Shown in pieces: positions 1 to 7,245 of a stretch of DNA of 23,578 nucleotides. The position numbers and the translations under genes were made by a program. The first letter of the stretch is position 1. The number at the start of each line of letters is the position of its first letter. The notes beneath the pieces are model-generated. The model saw only the letters and a list, made by a program, of their open reading frames with translations, had not been told where the DNA came from and ran no database searches. The stretch comes from an archaeon (lineage in GTDB: Archaea; Thermoproteota; Nitrososphaeria; Nitrososphaerales; UBA183), in contig JAJYNM010000056.1 of NCBI GenBank assembly GCA_021786335.1, positions 1 through 23,578 on the forward strand, written 5' to 3'.

Positions 1-1
1 C

Positions 2-172
2 ACCTACTGCCCCGGGTGCGGCGCAGTCCTGATAAGGCGCTACGGCTACGAGATTCTGGAGTACACCCTAGACAGCCGGAGCAGGTGCATGTCCTGCGGC
101 TACAAGACCCCAATAGTCGGTCCGCTAAGCAAGTCAGCATCCGGGGACAGGTTCGTCCCCGTGATCAGCTAG
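2..172 (+). CDS. AmmeMemoRadiSam-type radical SAM protein, C-terminal end (partial)
   Basis: Frame 2 is open from the window edge to a TAG at 170-172 and gives 56 residues. It holds two CxxC pairs, in YCPGCGAVLI near the start and in RCMSCGYKTP about 25 residues later. This cysteine-rich tail with the RYGYEI context resembles the C-terminus of the radical SAM enzyme of the AmmeMemoRadiSam group, whose members carry such a zinc-ribbon-like end; that part is family knowledge recalled without a search. The radical SAM CxxxCxxC core would lie upstream of the window. The last 8 bases overlap the 3' end of the convergent thioredoxin reductase gene. The function of the family is not settled, so the name rests on tail similarity only. 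Confidence 0.6.
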   Translation, partial: TYCPGCGAVLIRRYGYEILEYTLDSRSRCMSCGYKTPIVGPLSKSASGDRFVPVIS

Positions 173-1106
173 CGGCTTTGACTTCCAGCTTGTTCTTCAA
201 GAACTTCTCAGCATCCAGGAGAGCCTTGCATCCGTCTGCCGCCGCGGTTATCGCCTGCCTGTACCTGAAGTCGTGGACGTCACCCGCGACGAAGACGCCG
301 AGGACGCTGCTCTCCGTCCCATTGCGGACCGCCAGATATCCCTTGGGGTCAAGCTCCAACTGTCCCCTGAATATCTCCGTGTTCGGCTCATAGCCGATGG
401 CGACGAAGAGGCCATCCACGGGTATCTCGCTCTCGCTCCCGGTCTTCAGGTTCTTGACCCTGGCTCCCTCCACCTTCTTCTCTCCAATCACCTCCGCGAC
501 GGCCGAGTCCCAGATGAAACTGATCTTCGGGTTCTCGAACGCTTCCTTCTTCAGGGCTGCGCTAGCCCTGAGTTCGCCCCTCCTGTGGATCACCTGCACC
601 GACGAGGCAAATTTTGTCAAGAACGTCGCCTCCTCCATCGCAGTGTCACCGCCTCCGACCACTGCCACCCTCTTCCCTCTGAAGAAGAACCCGTCGCACA
701 CGGCGCAGTTGGATACCCCCTTGCCCATCAGCCTCATCTCGGACTGAAGGTCCAGCCTCCTGGGGTTGGCGCCGGTGGCTATGATGACCGCGAGGGCCTT
801 CGTCACGCCTGCGTCGGTGTAGACTTCAAACGGGTAGCTTCTGAAGTTGACCTTGACGACGTCTTCCTGGACAAGCCTGGCCCCGAGCCTCTCCGCCTGG
901 GACTTCATCTTTGATATCAGGTCAGGCCCGAGGACCGGATCCGGGAACCCGGGGAAGTTCTCCACCTCGCTCGTCAGCATCAGCTGGCCGCCATACCTGG
1001 TCCCCATGAATACCAAGGGCTCGAGGTCTGCCCTGCACCCGTAGATGGCCGCTGTGAGGCCAGCGGGTCCAGACCCAATTATCACTAGCTTCTCTGTCTT
1101 CTCCAT
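165..1106 (-). CDS. trxB: Thioredoxin-disulfide reductase
   Basis: A 313-residue cytoplasmic flavoprotein that passes electrons from NAD(P)H through FAD to thioredoxin. Visible motifs are the N-terminal FAD-binding GSGPAGL (11-17), the redox-active disulfide CAVC followed by D (134-138), the second nucleotide-binding site GGGDTA (151-156), the HRR element typical of NADPH binding (174-176) and the FAD-contact motif VAGDV (273-277). Length matches the low-molecular-weight TrxR family. The ATG at 1104-1106 is 4 codons before the first beta strand. A TATA-like ATTTATGAA (minus strand, 1133-1141) lies about 31 bases upstream, which suggests a leaderless transcript. The gene is convergent with the radical SAM gene, sharing 8 bases at the 3' ends. 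Confidence 0.95.
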   Translation of the reverse strand: MEKTEKLVIIGSGPAGLTAAIYGCRADLEPLVFMGTRYGGQLMLTSEVENFPGFPDPVLGPDLISKMKSQAERLGARLVQEDVVKVNFRSYPFEVYTDAGVTKALAVIIATGANPRRLDLQSEMRLMGKGVSNCAVCDGFFFRGKRVAVVGGGDTAMEEATFLTKFASSVQVIHRRGELRASAALKKEAFENPKISFIWDSAVAEVIGEKKVEGARVKNLKTGSESEIPVDGLFVAIGYEPNTEIFRGQLELDPKGYLAVRNGTESSVLGVFVAGDVHDFRYRQAITAAADGCKALLDAEKFLKNKLEVKAAS

Positions 1107-1132
1107 GTCCGAGGCTTCCGGGGCGGCACGGC

Positions 1133-1141
1133 TTCATAAAT
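1133..1141 (-). promoter_or_regulatory. Probable TATA box of trxB
   Basis: The minus strand reads ATTTATGAA, an AT-rich island in a GC-rich 57-base gap between the start of trxB and the end of the upstream gene. It is centred about 31 bases before the ATG, the expected position if transcription starts at or very near the start codon. Confidence 0.5.
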
Positions 1142-1163
1142 CTGCCCCCGGCGGGCGCCGGCG

Positions 1164-2843
1164 CTAGATCAGCTTCGATTCCCTCTGGACCGTGTGGAGC
1201 TCGTCGGAGAGCTGGTTGAGCGCCCTCTCGAGTCTCTTGGTGTACTGCGGGAGCAGCCTGTCGTACACCTCCTTCCTCATCTGGCGGAGGTAGTACTGCT
1301 GGTAGAGGTTCAGTTTGTCCTTCGCTGCCCTGTCCACCTCCCTCTCCGTGGTCTGTATCTGGCCCACCACGTCGGCGAACCTCTGGCTGGTGGACTTCTG
1401 CTTGACTTCGTTGAGCCTCTGCAGCGCCTTGTTCCGGAAGGAATCAAGGCGGACGCGGACCTCGTCGAAGTATGCCTTGTCCAGTTCGTTCGCTCCCTTG
1501 GCCGCGATCTCCGGCCAGAGTCCGTTGATCACGTTGGTCTTTTCGTCGAAGGCAGCTATCATGGCCGATGTGAGGTCGGACGAGGTCTCCTCTTCCTCCT
1601 CGGCCTCCTTCCCTGGGAGGGCCGACGACCTGACGACGAACAGGCCGATCAGCAGGAAGAGAAACGTGACCGAGGCGAAAGGTAGCCCCCCGTCCAGGAA
1701 CCATCCGAGGGAGACGCCGTAGGAGAAGGATGCCGTCCCATTATGCCAGGGCGTGACCGCTCCGAGGTTCACCGGGTTCACTTTGATGCCGTTGGCGCCC
1801 TGGCGCAGGGAGAAGTTAATCGAGTAGGAGTCGACGAACGCCTGCACCGGGGGCGTCTCCGGGATGTTGACGGTCACCTTCCCGCCAGAGGTGGAGTAAT
1901 AGTTCGTCCCCAGCTGATATCTGTAGGTGAGGGTGAAGTCTGTCCCCGTCTGAACGCCGTCGCTCGGATAGCCTACCACGAACGACCTGAGGTCTATGGC
2001 CCCGCCCGTCAGAGACATCTGGAACGGGTTCTCCAGGACTGGCTCGTTGGGTGTCCCTGTCAGTATCGTCACTTGAGTCGAGTTAGGCGCGAGGAGCGAG
2101 ACGTAGAGTCTGGCCAGGGCCACGGTCCCCAGGTTCTCGAACTCAATCTTGTCTGTCACTTCCGGGGTCCCATTTGGCGCGATGGATATCGTCCGCAGGG
2201 CGTCGACGACCCTGAGGGGATTGAAGTCCTGGGCCGAGTTGGACGACATTGTCCTTACCGACGTGTTCGCCACGGTGGGGAGGATGTTGGTGAGCACTGA
2301 ATAGTACGTGTTGTTGGTCCCCAGTATGCTGGCCTTCAGCCCTGCCGGCGCCGACATGAACGAGGCCTGCGTAGGCATCTGGACCACGTTCACCAAGGAC
2401 GCTACCCTGGTGCTGATCGAAGGCGAAGACAGGACATCCACCGAAAGGCTGCCGTTCTTCGCGGTAGAGACTATGTTGTTCAGTAGCGCTTCAAGGACGT
2501 AGCTCGAGTTCCCCCCTGCCGGGATTGGCCTGCCACCGCTCACTGTGAACGGCCCTCCTGCCGACGGGGGCGTTCCCATCGAGAATCCTGCCGTCAGGTT
2601 TGCGTCAACGATGTCCGATGACAGGGCCCCGAAACCTATGCTGATGGTCGGCACCTGGACGGCTGACGTCCCATTGTTCGTGAGCGTCACGTTCTCGCTT
2701 ATCGTTGCGAAACCGTACCTGTTCAGCGAGTAGACGCTCTTCACATCGACCCTCGCGGCGCCTTGAGCGTGGACCGCCCCCTGCAGGGGGATGAAGGCTG
2801 CGACGAGCAAGAGCAGAAACACCAGCGATGCGGATTTCCTCAA
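1164..2843 (-). CDS. Secreted membrane-anchored coiled-coil protein, ribophorin I-like architecture
   Basis: A 559-residue protein with a clear signal peptide (hydrophobic 7-20, Ala-rich cleavage region near 26-30), a large beta-rich outer domain with many N-X-S/T sequons (for example 51, 57, 82, 112, 130, 178), one membrane helix (about 387-404), an acidic linker (EAEEEEE) and a charged helical or coiled-coil cytoplasmic tail of about 140 residues. Two similar segments start near residues 32 and 212, each a strand ending in a NNG or NLG turn. The order signal peptide, two such domains, single helix and coiled-coil tail matches eukaryotic ribophorin I/OST1, a subunit of oligosaccharyltransferase. 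That relationship is my inference from architecture and local resemblance. The start is TTG at 2841-2843: no ATG or GTG lies between it and the in-frame upstream stop, and it begins directly at the signal peptide. It could instead be an unrelated S-layer-associated protein. Confidence 0.7.
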   Translation of the reverse strand: MRKSASLVFLLLLVAAFIPLQGAVHAQGAARVDVKSVYSLNRYGFATISENVTLTNNGTSAVQVPTISIGFGALSSDIVDANLTAGFSMGTPPSAGGPFTVSGGRPIPAGGNSSYVLEALLNNIVSTAKNGSLSVDVLSSPSISTRVASLVNVVQMPTQASFMSAPAGLKASILGTNNTYYSVLTNILPTVANTSVRTMSSNSAQDFNPLRVVDALRTISIAPNGTPEVTDKIEFENLGTVALARLYVSLLAPNSTQVTILTGTPNEPVLENPFQMSLTGGAIDLRSFVVGYPSDGVQTGTDFTLTYRYQLGTNYYSTSGGKVTVNIPETPPVQAFVDSYSINFSLRQGANGIKVNPVNLGAVTPWHNGTASFSYGVSLGWFLDGGLPFASVTFLFLLIGLFVVRSSALPGKEAEEEEETSSDLTSAMIAAFDEKTNVINGLWPEIAAKGANELDKAYFDEVRVRLDSFRNKALQRLNEVKQKSTSQRFADVVGQIQTTEREVDRAAKDKLNLYQQYYLRQMRKEVYDRLLPQYTKRLERALNQLSDELHTVQRESKLI

Positions 2844-2868
2844 GGGACCTTCGCCAGCGGCGCTACGT

Positions 2869-2881
2869 TCTTATTTTAAGC
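2869..2881. promoter_or_regulatory. Shared AT-rich element between divergent genes
   Basis: The 57-base gap between the TTG start of the ribophorin-like gene (2843) and the ATG of gcvPA (2901) has one AT-rich block, TTATTTTAAG at 2871-2880. Its centre lies about 25 bases before gcvPA on the plus strand and about 32 bases before the other gene on the minus strand. Both distances suit a TATA box for a leaderless or near-leaderless transcript, so one element may serve both directions. Confidence 0.5.
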
Positions 2882-2900
2882 GTTTTTCGGCCTTCAAGGA

Positions 2901-4283
2901 ATGAGCGGCGCCCGCCGGCGGCATCCCTTGCTCCCGAACCTCGACGACGACTTTGTGGGCAGGATGCTCCGGAAGGTGGGTGCAGCAACCGTCGAAGACC
3001 TCTTCTCTGACATACCTGAGGGGGTGAAGCTGGGCCGGCCCCTCAGGCTCCCCGAGGGGGGCTCGGAGTACGCGGTAAGGCGCGAAGTCCAAGCCAGGCT
3101 CCGCCAGAACAAGACACCGCCGGAGACGCTGTGCTTCCTGGGGGGTGGGGTCTGGCCTCACTATGTCCCCGCCGCCGTGGAGTCCATCACCTCGAGGCAG
3201 GAGTTCTACACCAGTTACACCCCATATCAGGCAGAGGTGAGCCAGGGCGTCCTGCAGGCCCTCTTCGAGTACCAGAGCCTCATGTGCGACCTCCTTGGGA
3301 TGGAGGCGTGCAACGGATCACTCTACGATTGGGCTTCCGCAGCCGGGGAAGCTGTCAGGATGGCCGGGAGGGTGACCGGGCGCAACAAGGTTCTGCTGGG
3401 AGGGAACATCGGTCCGCAGAGGAGGGGGGTGATACGGACATACACCGAGCCGATGGGGATGACATTGGAAACTGTGGATTTCGACCGCGCCACGGGGAGG
3501 ATGGATAGCGAGGACCTGAAGAAGAAGCTCTCTGACGGCGTCGCCTGCCTCTACTTCGAGAACCCCAATTACTTCGGAGTCATCGAAGACGAAGCGCCAG
3601 AGGTGACCTCCCTGGTCCATAGCTCCGGTGCACTCGTCGTAGCCGGGGTAGACCCCATCTCACTGTCCCTCATCAGGGAGCCAGGAGCCTACGGAGCCGA
3701 CATAGCTGTCGGAGAGGGTCAGCCGCTGGGGATACCGATGAACTACGGTGGCCCGCACCTGGGGATTTTCGCGGTCAAGGACATCAAGCTGGCCAGGAAC
3801 ATGCCAGGGAGGCTGATAGGACTCACGACCTCCGTGGCAGACCAGCAAAGGAAGGCGTTCGCCATGGTCCTGCAGGCTCGCGAGCAGCACATAAGGAGGG
3901 AAGGGGCCACGTCGAACGTCTGCACCAACCAGTCGCTGATGGCCATAGCGGCGGCCAGCTACCTGTCTCTCCTGGGCAAGGAGGGGTTCCGGACGCTCGG
4001 AGAGACCATCATTGCCAACTCGCACTTCGCGGCGAAGAGACTGTCGCGGATAGAGGGAGTGGTCTCGCCTCACTTCAAGGGCGCCTTCTTCAAGGAGTTC
4101 GTAGTCTCATATAAGAAGGCGAAGGCGGAGTCAGTCTTCGGCAAGCTCGCGAAGCTGGGGGTCCTGGCGGGTTCGCCTACACACATAGAGGTGGGCTCCC
4201 AGTCCGGGTTATACTGCGTAACCGAGGTCCACACCAGGGACGACATAGAAGCGCTCGCAGCGGCCCTAGAGGAGGCAGTCTAG
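2901..4283 (+). CDS. gcvPA: Glycine dehydrogenase (decarboxylating) subunit 1
   Basis: A 460-residue alpha-type half of the split P-protein of the glycine cleavage system. With GcvPB it decarboxylates glycine and transfers the aminomethyl group to the lipoyl arm of GcvH. Recognisable family segments are YTPYQAEVSQGVLQALFEYQ (about 110-129), ENPNYFG (about 220), NYGGPHLGIFA (about 281) and the MPGRLIG region near 300. Length is normal for the subunit. The ATG start lies just after a TATA-like block and has no clear Shine-Dalgarno sequence, consistent with a leaderless mRNA. The TAG stop is one base from the TTG start of gcvPB, so the two are co-transcribed and probably coupled. GcvT, GcvH and Lpd are not in the window. 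Confidence 0.95.
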   Translation: MSGARRRHPLLPNLDDDFVGRMLRKVGAATVEDLFSDIPEGVKLGRPLRLPEGGSEYAVRREVQARLRQNKTPPETLCFLGGGVWPHYVPAAVESITSRQEFYTSYTPYQAEVSQGVLQALFEYQSLMCDLLGMEACNGSLYDWASAAGEAVRMAGRVTGRNKVLLGGNIGPQRRGVIRTYTEPMGMTLETVDFDRATGRMDSEDLKKKLSDGVACLYFENPNYFGVIEDEAPEVTSLVHSSGALVVAGVDPISLSLIREPGAYGADIAVGEGQPLGIPMNYGGPHLGIFAVKDIKLARNMPGRLIGLTTSVADQQRKAFAMVLQAREQHIRREGATSNVCTNQSLMAIAAASYLSLLGKEGFRTLGETIIANSHFAAKRLSRIEGVVSPHFKGAFFKEFVVSYKKAKAESVFGKLAKLGVLAGSPTHIEVGSQSGLYCVTEVHTRDDIEALAAALEEAV

Positions 4284-4284
4284 C

Positions 4285-5760
4285 TTGAAGAAGTACGTCC
4301 AGGCCTCCTGGGACGAGCCGCTGCTCAACGAACTGAGCAGGCCAGGCAGGGTCGGAAACAGCGTCCCTTCCGACCCAACCATCAGCTCGAGGTTCAAGGA
4401 CCCGCAGAGCCTCGTCCCGCAGTCGATGAGGAGGGATTCGCTCAACCTCCCTGAGCTCTCCGAGCTCCAGGTCCTGAGGCACTTCAATCGCCTCTCGCAG
4501 ATGAACTTCTCTGTGGAGCTCGGCATGTATCCTCTCGGGAGCTGCACCATGAAGTACAACCCCAAGGTCTCCGAGATGATCGCGTCATCCGACGCTATGA
4601 AGGGGGCCCACCCGCTCCAGCCCGCCGGTACCGTCCAGGGGATACTGTCGATCTTCTACGACCTTGAACGGGCGCTCTGCGAAATCACAGGCGTGCACCG
4701 CTTCTCCCTCTCGACCGCGGCTGGGGCACAGGGGGAGCTGGCGGGGGTCCTGATGATACGCAAGTACCTGGCAGAACACGGAGGAGGCGCCAGGGACGAG
4801 ATACTGGTGCCTGACTCGGCCCACGGGACGAACCCAGCCAGCGCGGCGATGGCTGGCTTCAAAGTGGTGAAGGTACCGTCAGGAGCCAATGGGCAGGTGA
4901 AGGCCAGCAAGGTGCAGGAGCTCTCATCCGAGAGGACAGCCGGGATGATGTTCACCGTCCCCAACACGCTCGGGCTCTTCGAGGGGGAGGTGAAGGAGGT
5001 GTGCGACGCGGTCCATGCGGCCGGGGGGTTGATGTACTACGACGGCGCCAACATGAACGCCCTTCTGGGAAGGGCCCGGCCTGGGGACATGGGGTTCGAC
5101 GTAGTGCACCTGAACCTCCACAAGACCTTCGCGACCCCCCACGGGGGCGGAGGCCCCGGCGCAGGGCCGGTGGGGGTGACGCGGAAGCTGGCGGACTACC
5201 TCCCGGTCCCGGTCATCGTGAAGGAGAAGACCGGTTACTCGTTGGACTACGGGCTAAGGCGTTCGATAGGCCCGCTCAAAGGCTTCATCGGTAACTCCGC
5301 GGTCCTTCTCCGCGCCTACATCTACATCCGCCTCCTCGGTGCGTCCGGCCTGAAGGACGTATCCTCGATGGCGGTCCTGGCGGCTAACTACCTGTGGAAG
5401 AGCCTCGACCCTGAGGCGTTCCCGGCGTCCCACGAGGTGGAGCTCTTGAGGAAGCACGAGGCCGTGGTCTCCGTCAAGGGCGATCTCCCGGGATCTGCCA
5501 TGACCGTTGCCAAGGCCATCCTCGACCTCGGAATGCACGCGCCTACCGTCTACTTCCCTCTCATAGTGCATGAGGCGCTGATGATCGAGCCTACCGAGTC
5601 CGAGCCCGAAGAGATGCTGGACGAGTACGCGGAGGCCTTGAACAGTATCTACGCGAAGATAAAGGATGGCACCCTCGGTCCTGTCCCCAAAAACACCAGC
5701 GTAGGCAAGGTAGACGAAGTAAAGGCCTCTCATCCGCTGACCCTTCGAGTCCACTGGTGA
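4285..5760 (+). CDS. gcvPB: Glycine dehydrogenase (decarboxylating) subunit 2
   Basis: A 491-residue beta-type half of glycine decarboxylase, the half that binds pyridoxal phosphate. The Schiff-base lysine is K280 in HLNLHKTFATPHGGGGPG (275-292), and D253 in YYDGANMNA matches the aspartate that contacts the cofactor. LGSCTMKYNPK (84-94) is a family hallmark. The start is TTG at 4285, preceded by GAGGAGG at 4269-4275, a strong Shine-Dalgarno sequence about 9 bases upstream; this fits initiation inside an operon. Length matches the family. The TGA stop overlaps the GTG of the following DUF59 gene in a GTGA arrangement. Confidence 0.95.
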   Translation: MKKYVQASWDEPLLNELSRPGRVGNSVPSDPTISSRFKDPQSLVPQSMRRDSLNLPELSELQVLRHFNRLSQMNFSVELGMYPLGSCTMKYNPKVSEMIASSDAMKGAHPLQPAGTVQGILSIFYDLERALCEITGVHRFSLSTAAGAQGELAGVLMIRKYLAEHGGGARDEILVPDSAHGTNPASAAMAGFKVVKVPSGANGQVKASKVQELSSERTAGMMFTVPNTLGLFEGEVKEVCDAVHAAGGLMYYDGANMNALLGRARPGDMGFDVVHLNLHKTFATPHGGGGPGAGPVGVTRKLADYLPVPVIVKEKTGYSLDYGLRRSIGPLKGFIGNSAVLLRAYIYIRLLGASGLKDVSSMAVLAANYLWKSLDPEAFPASHEVELLRKHEAVVSVKGDLPGSAMTVAKAILDLGMHAPTVYFPLIVHEALMIEPTESEPEEMLDEYAEALNSIYAKIKDGTLGPVPKNTSVGKVDEVKASHPLTLRVHW

Positions 5761-6092
5761 GCCAAAGGCCTTATAGTCTCTCTAAACCCGAGTGGTTCTG
5801 CTTGCCCAGTGAGCTTTCCAGGCGGGTCGAGGCTAAGCTCAACGAGCTGGTCGATGAAGAGACGAAGCGGAAGTTCGGAGAGCTCAACATCGTCACCGAA
5901 GTGTCCGAGATGGCGACGGGGACCGTAAGGATAAGGTTCCAGCCACTTTCCGCCTACAGTCCCATCGCCGTGAACATCGGACGAGACATCAAGGCCGCCG
6001 CGCTCTCGGTGGACGGGGTCCAGACGGTGACGGTCGAATGTTCGGGGCACATGATGGACGAGTTGGTCAACAAGTTAGTCAACCAAGACTGA
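5757..6092 (+). CDS. DUF59/MIP18-like protein (Fe-S assembly family), lacking the usual Cys
   Basis: A 111-residue protein with the DUF59 pattern: an N-terminal amphipathic helix (about 20-40), a strand VRIRFQPL (57-64), a helix IGRDIKAAAL (74-83), the GVQTVTVE strand (87-94) and a C-terminal helix. DUF59 proteins (SufT, PaaD, MIP18) help deliver iron-sulfur clusters. Here the conserved Cys-Pro of the family reads YSP (67-69), so the thiol is replaced by Ser and a standard cluster role is doubtful. The GTG at 5757 overlaps the gcvPB stop. A second candidate start is TTG at 5802, where the conserved part begins; TTATAG at 5771-5776 sits about 28 bases before it and could drive a leaderless transcript. 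The family name is moderately sure, the start is not. Confidence 0.7.
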   Translation: MSQRPYSLSKPEWFCLPSELSRRVEAKLNELVDEETKRKFGELNIVTEVSEMATGTVRIRFQPLSAYSPIAVNIGRDIKAAALSVDGVQTVTVECSGHMMDELVNKLVNQD

Positions 6093-6170
6093 TCGTCATC
6101 ACGTCGCCGGGGCTTCGTGCGTGGGGGTAAACAAAAACTACATTGTCGTCAACTAAATTCAGTGATTGGC

Positions 6171-6180
6171 TTGTTTATTC
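6171..6180 (+). promoter_or_regulatory. Probable TATA box of the FtsZ-like gene
   Basis: TTGTTTATTC is centred about 33 bases before the ATG at 6210, in a 117-base gap that otherwise holds no gene or RNA I can see. The AT-rich stretch begins near 6128. A GAGG directly abuts the ATG and is too close to act as a Shine-Dalgarno sequence. Confidence 0.45.
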
Positions 6181-6209
6181 GAAGTGCGGTGTAGGTCTGC
6201 GCTTCGAGG

Positions 6210-7241
6210 ATGTTTGACCAAAAGACCACGGACGAAGTCGCTGTAATCGGAATAGGTAGCGCAGGGACCAGGATCGTCTCCCTGCTCAGCCGGAAACCTC
6301 TGTTCATCGACAGGTACGCCTATGTCTCCTGCGACGCTGAGGACTTCTCGCCAGTTGATCCCAAGGACGCCATTCACATCCAGTCACCCATAGACCAGAA
6401 GCTCACCCCGTCTCTTGTGCGCGGGCTCGCTCTGCCCTATCACGGGAGGATCAAGGAGGCGGTCGGGGGCTTCAAGGTGGTCTTCGTGGTAGCGGGCCTC
6501 GGCGGAGCGACCGGGAGCGGGCTGGCCCCGATGGTCGCCTCCATAGCCCAGGAGTGTGGTGCAACGACCGTGGGGGTGGCAGTCATGCCGTTCGAGTTTG
6601 AGAAGAGGATGAAATTCTATGCCGGTGTCTCTCTGAGGCGCCTCCGAGCCGCATCGAGGGGCGTGGTGGTCGTGGACAACGAGACCCTGATGCACTCTTC
6701 CCCGGAGGAGTCGACTCTGGCCAACCTCTACGACTCAGCCAACAAGGCCGCCGTCAAGGCGCTAGGTTCGCTGTTGACGAAGTCGACCGCGGCCTCGAAG
6801 TCTGTGGGCCTCAACAAGCTCCTAGGCGCCGTCCTCAGGGACGGGTATTCTTTGCTGGGCGTATCGAGCAACGGGGGCGTGGAGAAAGCAGAGGACGCCC
6901 TGGCGGGTGCCGTGGTGTCCCTGGGGAGGATCGCTGACGCTAGGGAAGCGAGCAGGGCGGTAGTGAGCCTCAACGCAGACACCAACCTCTCGGCCCAGGA
7001 AGTGGGGCTGGCGGTCAGCAGGTTCGGGTCCCTGATCGACAACCAGTCGGTCGACGTGGAGTACGGCGTCGATTGCTCGGGCTCGTCTCAGCTGCAGGTA
7101 AGTGTCTTGGCCTCAGGTTTCGGCGCTACGAAGTACGATGACTACGACCCTCTAGCGAAGATACTGAGGGGCCGGGTCATGGACGACGACATGGACACCT
7201 CTCTCCTCTGGGGCCTCGAGGCACTCCCATCCTGCGGCTGA
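6210..7241 (+). CDS. FtsZ/tubulin-family protein with degenerate catalytic loop
   Basis: A 343-residue protein with the FtsZ fold order. The first glycine loop is GIGSAG (14-19), lacking the Asn that normally follows it. The tubulin signature appears as GGATGSG (98-104) in place of GGGTGTG, and the PFEFE (127-131) and VVDNETLM (154-161) segments match the FtsZ core. The C-terminal half aligns well with bacterial FtsZ through GYSLLG (212-217) and LQVSVLASGFG (295-305). The region where the T7 loop NxDxxD should be, about 195-212, reads SKSVGLNKLLGAVLRDG and has no such motif, so stimulation of GTP hydrolysis across a subunit interface seems lost. Thaumarchaea are known to carry divergent FtsZ-like proteins besides Cdv division proteins; the role here is unknown. 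It ends 4 bases from the convergent metG. Confidence 0.85.
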   Translation: MFDQKTTDEVAVIGIGSAGTRIVSLLSRKPLFIDRYAYVSCDAEDFSPVDPKDAIHIQSPIDQKLTPSLVRGLALPYHGRIKEAVGGFKVVFVVAGLGGATGSGLAPMVASIAQECGATTVGVAVMPFEFEKRMKFYAGVSLRRLRAASRGVVVVDNETLMHSSPEESTLANLYDSANKAAVKALGSLLTKSTAASKSVGLNKLLGAVLRDGYSLLGVSSNGGVEKAEDALAGAVVSLGRIADAREASRAVVSLNADTNLSAQEVGLAVSRFGSLIDNQSVDVEYGVDCSGSSQLQVSVLASGFGATKYDDYDPLAKILRGRVMDDDMDTSLLWGLEALPSCG

Positions 7242-7245
7242 GCAG

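Noticed and set aside
922..1137. A 71-codon minus-strand frame overlapping the start of trxB
   Set aside because: It is in another frame of the conserved trxB gene and has no family features.
6093..6209. The gap before the FtsZ-like gene as a possible small RNA or tRNA
   Set aside because: I could not form a cloverleaf or any conserved RNA pattern; only an AT-rich promoter-like region is visible.
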